A stretch of 9,061 nucleotides of DNA, taken from contig DGBF01000138.1 in the NCBI GenBank assembly GCA_002384725.1, positions 884 through 9,944 of the forward strand, in the 5' to 3' direction. The DNA comes from Flavobacteriales bacterium UBA4011 (GTDB lineage: Bacteria > Bacteroidota > Bacteroidia > Flavobacteriales_D > Crocinitomicaceae). Position 1 is the stretch's first letter. Every line of letters starts with the position of its first letter. A model generated the notes under the pieces. The model was given only the letters and a program-made list of their open reading frames with translations. It ran no database searches and was not told where the DNA came from. This document shows, one piece after another, positions 5,646 to 9,061 of this stretch. Position numbers and translations under genes: made by a program.

Positions 5646-6540
5646 ATTTCTGTAAGAACTTTGTTAAGGTTAACAAATAGTTTGCATAACCGAAAACTGC
5701 CGGTACATCTGGATGATTCCCTCCCTCTACGCGTAAGGCTTCTCCGTAGGCTCCTTTGTAATTCTTGTAGAAAACTTCCCCATGCGTTACAATGCTAAGG
5801 AAATCATCATCCGTTCCGTGTATCCACAACAAAGGTTGATCGATATTCTTTATCTGTTCGGCGTTATCAATTTTCAAATTCACGAAGTAACTTCCTGGCA
5901 TATTCAATCCAGCAGCATCTTGCACCATAACCTCTGCAGATGCAAAAGGTGATTCGATTACTATTTTAGAGGGTGTCAAGGCATACGTTTTAGCAGCCGT
6001 TATTTTGCAAACGGGTGCACTTCCAAGGGAAAATCCATACATATAAAATTTATCGTTCGACAATCCCTTCGACTTCAACCAATCAATAGCGTGTCCAACT
6101 GAGGCGTACATATTGGATTCAGTTGGAGCGCCCGTGCTCAAACCATATCCAGGGTAGTCCAGTTGTAACACTCCGAAATGATTCTTACCACCCGCATGAG
6201 CAATTAATTTTTGTCGCGCCCAATAGTAATCCATATGACCTGCGTTTCCATGACAATATAGGATTACGGTGTCTGTGCTTATTTTGGACAAATCTCCAAT
6301 ATATATGGCGTGAATCGTCTCTGTTTTTCCTTCATCAGTCGATTCAAAAGTAAATTTGTGCACTAAGCTGTCGGGAATTACATAGCTTGCACCCAAAGTC
6401 AATTCACCCGGACCGGTATAGTCGTCCATTAAATATTCGGTAATACTAGTGTCGGGATTAAACAAAAAATTATCCAGACGCTTACGACAAGCACTTAATA
6501 CAACAACTACAATTGGTATTATTACGAGTAACTTTTTCAT
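5644..6540 (-). CDS. Alpha/beta hydrolase, predicted lipoprotein
   Basis: The product is 298 residues. A signal with lipobox VLSAC (14-18) predicts lipidation at Cys18. The rest is an alpha/beta hydrolase: the oxyanion region CHGNAG (96-101), DYPGYGLSTG (128-137), the nucleophile elbow GFSLGS (169-174) with Ser171, an acid in HGTDDDFLSI (241-250), and a catalytic His in GGNHPDV (273-279). All triad positions look intact, so an active serine esterase or acyl-hydrolase on the outer face of a membrane is likely. The 'CHGNAG...YPGYG...GxSLGS' layout is that of the BEM46-like/serine aminopeptidase-type group; the substrate cannot be read from the sequence. It is the last gene of a three-gene minus-strand operon: its ATG overlaps the upstream TGA (ATGA). 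Confidence 0.85.
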   Translation of the reverse strand: MKKLLVIIPIVVVVLSACRKRLDNFLFNPDTSITEYLMDDYTGPGELTLGASYVIPDSLVHKFTFESTDEGKTETIHAIYIGDLSKISTDTVILYCHGNAGHMDYYWARQKLIAHAGGKNHFGVLQLDYPGYGLSTGAPTESNMYASVGHAIDWLKSKGLSNDKFYMYGFSLGSAPVCKITAAKTYALTPSKIVIESPFASAEVMVQDAAGLNMPGSYFVNLKIDNAEQIKNIDQPLLWIHGTDDDFLSIVTHGEVFYKNYKGAYGEALRVEGGNHPDVPAVFGYANYLLTLTKFLQK

Positions 6541-7220
6541 TTAATATGATATTGAAGACCAAAATAAATTCCAGTTGCCCCACGATTTCCAAATGCGCTT
6601 TTATAATCTAATACTACTTTTTCATTGGATATATTTGGCGCTAAAAAAGCAAGTTCAAAATGAAAAGCCCATTGGTTGCGTTTCATCTGGTGACCTATGT
6701 GTGGATTGAAGAACCAACGTTTTGATTGCTTTTCGCCATGCGCTTTTGTTGCATTTAACTCAAACCAATTAGAAAAACCCAAATAGATTATTTTGCGCTT
6801 ATCCGCCCTCTCATCCTGATTATTCTGATATGTAAAAGCTACATTGCCATCCAATTGGGGCCACAAACGACTATTCTTTTCGTAGGTATCGAGCATGTAG
6901 TCAAACCCAGCCCTTCCCGTGAAATTAAATTTCTCCTTCTTCCATAGCTCATGCGTATATCCTGCACTTAATTGAAAGTTTCCATAAATTCCGGCGGTTG
7001 GGTATAAAGCTCCTGAGATAACACTTTTGTCTGTCAATCCATATCCATAACCAAGGGAGGTGAAAGGAATTGGAATATTAGCAATACCTGGTATGTTGAC
7101 TATTGGCCCGCCAAGTGAGGTGTTAACGACATGTTCTCCTTTTTCCAAGGGAACGACAAATTGTGTTGGCGCACAAGAACTAAGCCAAATTACTGAGACT
7201 AAAAAAATTGTGTGTTTCAT
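6537..7220 (-). CDS. Predicted beta-rich envelope lipoprotein, unknown function
   Basis: The product is 227 residues. The signal carries lipobox WLSSC (12-16), so Cys16 is probably lipidated. The mature part alternates hydrophobic and polar residues with many aromatics and glycines: FTSLGYGYGLTDK (53-65), the YGNFQLSAGYTHEL segment (79-92), FNFTGRAGFDYML (98-110), IYLGFSNWFEL (145-155) and a last strand GIYFGLQYHIK at the C-terminus. This is the look of an outer-membrane beta-barrel of about 8-10 strands, though a lipid anchor on a barrel is unusual. No family was recognised. It is the middle gene of the operon: 3 bases after the upstream stop, and its TGA overlaps the hydrolase start. A role in the same envelope process as the hydrolase is inferred from context only. 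Confidence 0.7.
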   Translation of the reverse strand: MKHTIFLVSVIWLSSCAPTQFVVPLEKGEHVVNTSLGGPIVNIPGIANIPIPFTSLGYGYGLTDKSVISGALYPTAGIYGNFQLSAGYTHELWKKEKFNFTGRAGFDYMLDTYEKNSRLWPQLDGNVAFTYQNNQDERADKRKIIYLGFSNWFELNATKAHGEKQSKRWFFNPHIGHQMKRNQWAFHFELAFLAPNISNEKVVLDYKSAFGNRGATGIYFGLQYHIK

Positions 7221-7223
7221 TTT

Positions 7224-7730
7224 TTAATACTGTAAATCAACGAATTCACCGTTCGTCACAAATAATGTATCAACCATACCGGTGTGATAAAACTTCGTTT
7301 GAAAAAGCCCGTTTATCCTTTGCGTCGAGGTGTTATTGACATAAATCCCTACGTTTCCATTCGTGATCAAGGTGTAACTTAACCCGTTTACCACGGCGAA
7401 ATTATTAGTAGGTAGCATTTGATAGTTCCCTACCGAAATATCTGGACCCAAATTGAATTGTATTTGAATGGTATCGTTAAAACAGTTCAGAAACCAATTT
7501 CCATTTTGTTCAGTGATTGACTTATTTGCGAAGGTAACAGGTTCACCGTTAATTCTCATATAGGCATTGGGCATGTATACCAAAGGACATGGGCCGCATG
7601 ACCCGCCGCAGTCAACACCTGTTTCGCCAATGTCCTTAAAGCCATTTTTACATAAATCCAGGTCATCATTTTTCTTTTTACATGAGAAAGTTAATAAGAG
7701 AATGACGAAAAAGAGAGAAAGGTGTTTCAT
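7224..7730 (-). CDS. Small Cys-rich lipoprotein, unknown function
   Basis: With ATG at 7730 the product is 168 residues, starting with a clear signal (MKHLSLFFVILLLTFSC). An ATG at 7781 would add 17 residues in front of the signal and overlap the predicted promoter, so I reject it. Cys17 should be lipidated; LTFSC is not the textbook lipobox but is common in Bacteroidota. CKKKNDD follows, with acidic residues near the anchor that could help surface display. A Cys-rich motif spans 27-48: C-x-NG-x6-ETG-V-DCGGSC-GPC, with Cys27, Cys41, Cys45 and Cys48, a motif I recall from many Bacteroidota surface proteins. The remaining 120 residues are beta-rich with many Asn and Thr and are unrecognised. 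It is the first gene of the three-lipoprotein operon. Confidence 0.75.
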   Translation of the reverse strand: MKHLSLFFVILLLTFSCKKKNDDLDLCKNGFKDIGETGVDCGGSCGPCPLVYMPNAYMRINGEPVTFANKSITEQNGNWFLNCFNDTIQIQFNLGPDISVGNYQMLPTNNFAVVNGLSYTLITNGNVGIYVNNTSTQRINGLFQTKFYHTGMVDTLFVTNGEFVDLQY

Positions 7731-7750
7731 GTTGTGTATTTTCGTTGAGA

Positions 7751-7781
7751 TAAAAATAGGGAATAAGCCTTGAGTAAACAA
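7751..7781 (-). promoter_or_regulatory. Promoter candidate of the three-lipoprotein operon
   Basis: On the minus strand TTG (7781-7779), a 20-base spacer and TATTTTTA (7758-7751), one base off TAnnTTTG. The spacing fits the Bacteroidota consensus, and the start would fall roughly 15 bases before the ATG at 7730. It overlaps the start codon and first codons of the divergent IMPACT-family gene. Confidence 0.45.
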
Positions 7782-8381
7782 TCTTACACATCAATAATTA
7801 CAAGTTCTGCAGTTGAAATTAAGGAGAAAGGTTCCAAGTTTATTGGAATGGCAGTTTTTTGTAAGACGGAAGCAGAAGTGAAAAGCACCTTAGAAGCTTG
7901 GCACGAGGAACATCCTTCTGCGACGCATATTTGTTATGGGTATCGGCTTGGTATTGAGGGCGATAAAACGCGAGCAAATGATGACGGAGAGCCAAATAAT
8001 TCAGCCGGAGCGCCTATTTTAGGTCAAATTATGTCGGCCGAGATCACCAATGTTTTGGTTGGTGTGGTAAGGTATTATGGAGGGACGAAACTGGGGGTTG
8101 GTGGACTGATTCAGGCGTACAAGTTAGCAGCGAAGGAAGTTTTAAGTGGAAGTAAGAAGAAGAGATATCGACTTGCTGATTATTTTAAAATCGATTTTAG
8201 TTATGCCGAAATGCCTTTGGTAATGAATGTTTTAAAAAGGAACCAGATAGAAATTGTTCGTACTGAAATGAATGCCGAGTGTTTTGTTGTAGTGAAATGC
8301 GGTATAGTAGAACCGGTTGATGTTAATGGACTATTGGCCATGTATTCATCTGTGAAAATTGAATTTATAGAACGAAAATGA
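7770..8381 (+). CDS. IMPACT/YigZ family protein (UPF0029)
   Basis: The product is 203 residues, full length for the family. The UPF0029 domain is clear: EKGSKFIGMA (19-28), HICYGYRLG (53-61), the hallmark DDGEPNNSAGAPIL (71-84) and VVRYYGGTKLGVGGLIQAY (99-117). The C-terminal part (about 135-203) fits the second, DUF1949-like domain. Family members are linked to translation or RNA-related functions (mammalian IMPACT regulates GCN2), but the bacterial role is not settled. The start appears to be TTG at 7770: an in-frame TAA sits one codon upstream (7764-7766) and the first ATG (7847) would cut into the conserved domain. AGGGA at 7757-7761 is a plausible ribosome site. Its TGA overlaps the ATG of the peptidase gene, so the two are co-translated. 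Confidence 0.9.
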   Translation: MSKQSYTSIITSSAVEIKEKGSKFIGMAVFCKTEAEVKSTLEAWHEEHPSATHICYGYRLGIEGDKTRANDDGEPNNSAGAPILGQIMSAEITNVLVGVVRYYGGTKLGVGGLIQAYKLAAKEVLSGSKKKRYRLADYFKIDFSYAEMPLVMNVLKRNQIEIVRTEMNAECFVVVKCGIVEPVDVNGLLAMYSSVKIEFIERK

Positions 8382-9061
8382 AGTTATTAGAAAAATTAAT
8401 ATCCATTCGAGGAGCATCAGGTGATGAAAGTCGAATGAAAGAATTTATACTTGAATTTGTTCAAGAAAACAAGAGTTTTTGGAAGGTACAACCCGAGATA
8501 ATTGCTGGTGATGAAATGCAAGACACTTTGGTTCTTGTTTTCGGAAATCCAACAACGGCAATATATGCACACACCGATTCGATTGGTTTTTCTGTTGGGT
8601 ACGACAAAGATTTGATAAAGATCGGTGGACCCAAATTAATCGATGGAACGATGCTGGTCGGAAAAGATAGCAACGGAGAAATTGAGGTGGAAATGGTTGT
8701 TTATGAAGACGAATTCAGTCGATTACATCCACAATACTTGGGCGATCGGATTTTAGATAGAGGAACAGTTCTCACGTATAAACCTAATTTCCGGGAGACT
8801 GAAAAGTATGTTCAATCGCCTTACATGGACAATAGATTAGGCGTTTGGACTGCACTTCAAGTGGCAAGTACTCTAGAAAACGGAGCCATTGTTTTTTCAA
8901 CTTACGAAGAGCATGGTGGCAATTCTGTTGGATTTTGTGCTCGATTACTTTGGGAAAAACACAAAGTACGACAAGCATTAATAGCCGATATCACTTGGGT
9001 AACGGATGGTGTGAAACATGGCGGGGGAGTGGCAGTGTCTATTCGTGACAAAGGATTACCG
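8378..9061 (+). CDS. M42-type metal aminopeptidase, N-terminal part (runs off window)
   Basis: 228 codons are present from ATG at 8378; the C-terminus is outside the window. M42/M20-like aminopeptidases remove N-terminal residues from peptides using two metal ions, usually in the cytoplasm. Metal and catalytic positions fit: AHTDSIGF with His65 and Asp67, SPYMDNRLGVWTAL (147-160) with the bridging Asp151, STYEEHGG (174-181) with the Glu177-Glu178 pair, and IADITWVTDG with Asp204. The last metal ligand, a His near the C-terminus, is not in view. A lid-type insertion (about 75-140) lies between the first two motifs, as in M42 enzymes. The gene follows the IMPACT-family gene with an ATGA overlap. 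The protein is rather divergent, so M42 versus a sister clan-MH group is likely but not certain. Confidence 0.8.
   Translation, partial: MKLLEKLISIRGASGDESRMKEFILEFVQENKSFWKVQPEIIAGDEMQDTLVLVFGNPTTAIYAHTDSIGFSVGYDKDLIKIGGPKLIDGTMLVGKDSNGEIEVEMVVYEDEFSRLHPQYLGDRILDRGTVLTYKPNFRETEKYVQSPYMDNRLGVWTALQVASTLENGAIVFSTYEEHGGNSVGFCARLLWEKHKVRQALIADITWVTDGVKHGGGVAVSIRDKGLP

Noticed and set aside
7731..7781. Longer N-terminus (17 residues) for the Cys-rich lipoprotein
   Set aside because: It would place residues in front of a complete signal peptide and overlap the promoter; ATG 7730 gives a standard lipoprotein start.
8461..8978. Minus-strand frames opposite the M42 peptidase
   Set aside because: The plus-strand frame is open to the window edge with ordered metal-binding motifs, so these are antisense shadows.

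Overview
The window looks like a piece of a Bacteroidota chromosome, most likely from the Flavobacteriales (possibly the Crocinitomicaceae). This rests on the AT-rich sequence, A-rich ribosome entry regions with little Shine-Dalgarno, several TTG/TAnnTTTG-like promoter candidates, many lipoproteins ending in SC at the lipobox, a DnaA with a GGKDHATVLHAC signature, and a Cys-rich C-NG-D-ETGVDCGGSC-PC lipoprotein motif common in this phylum. The taxonomic call is inference. No mobile element, CRISPR array, tRNA or rRNA was seen.

Layout. Bases 1-296 hold the N-terminal part of a transglutaminase-like (SirB1/Transglut_core2 type) protein on the minus strand, running off the left edge. A 310-base gap follows, with a near-palindrome and a strong but orphan plus-strand terminator. 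A small conserved-type lipoprotein (607-1008, plus) comes next. Bases 1073-1408 (minus) are not empty: they carry a broken reading frame whose translation resembles a middle section of a Bacteroidota patatin-like phospholipase. It has an internal stop and lacks both ends. Upstream of it lies a two-gene minus-strand unit whose reading frames overlap by 14 bases: an acyl-CoA thioesterase of hotdog type, then a formimidoylglutamase/arginase-family enzyme.

The centre is dnaA (3130-4560, plus), divergent from the thioesterase across a 337-base AT-rich region with a perfect 14-base palindrome. dnaA ends in a hairpin terminator. Only 22 bases later an SPFH/stomatin-type membrane protein starts (4629-5585). 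A very strong terminator, probably acting in both directions, separates it from the next group.

Bases 5644-7730 (minus) form a tightly packed three-gene operon. All three products are predicted lipoproteins: a Cys-rich small one, a beta-rich probable outer-membrane one, and an alpha/beta hydrolase. A plausible promoter for it overlaps the start of the divergent IMPACT/YigZ-family gene (7770-8381, plus), which appears to start with TTG. That gene overlaps by ATGA with an M42-type aminopeptidase that runs off the right edge.

Most of the window is ordinary housekeeping or envelope content. The most interesting items are the patatin-like gene remnant, the orphan terminator with possible small transcript, the lipoprotein operon of unknown role, and the palindrome in front of dnaA. 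I did not find convincing evidence of a new defence or mobile system.
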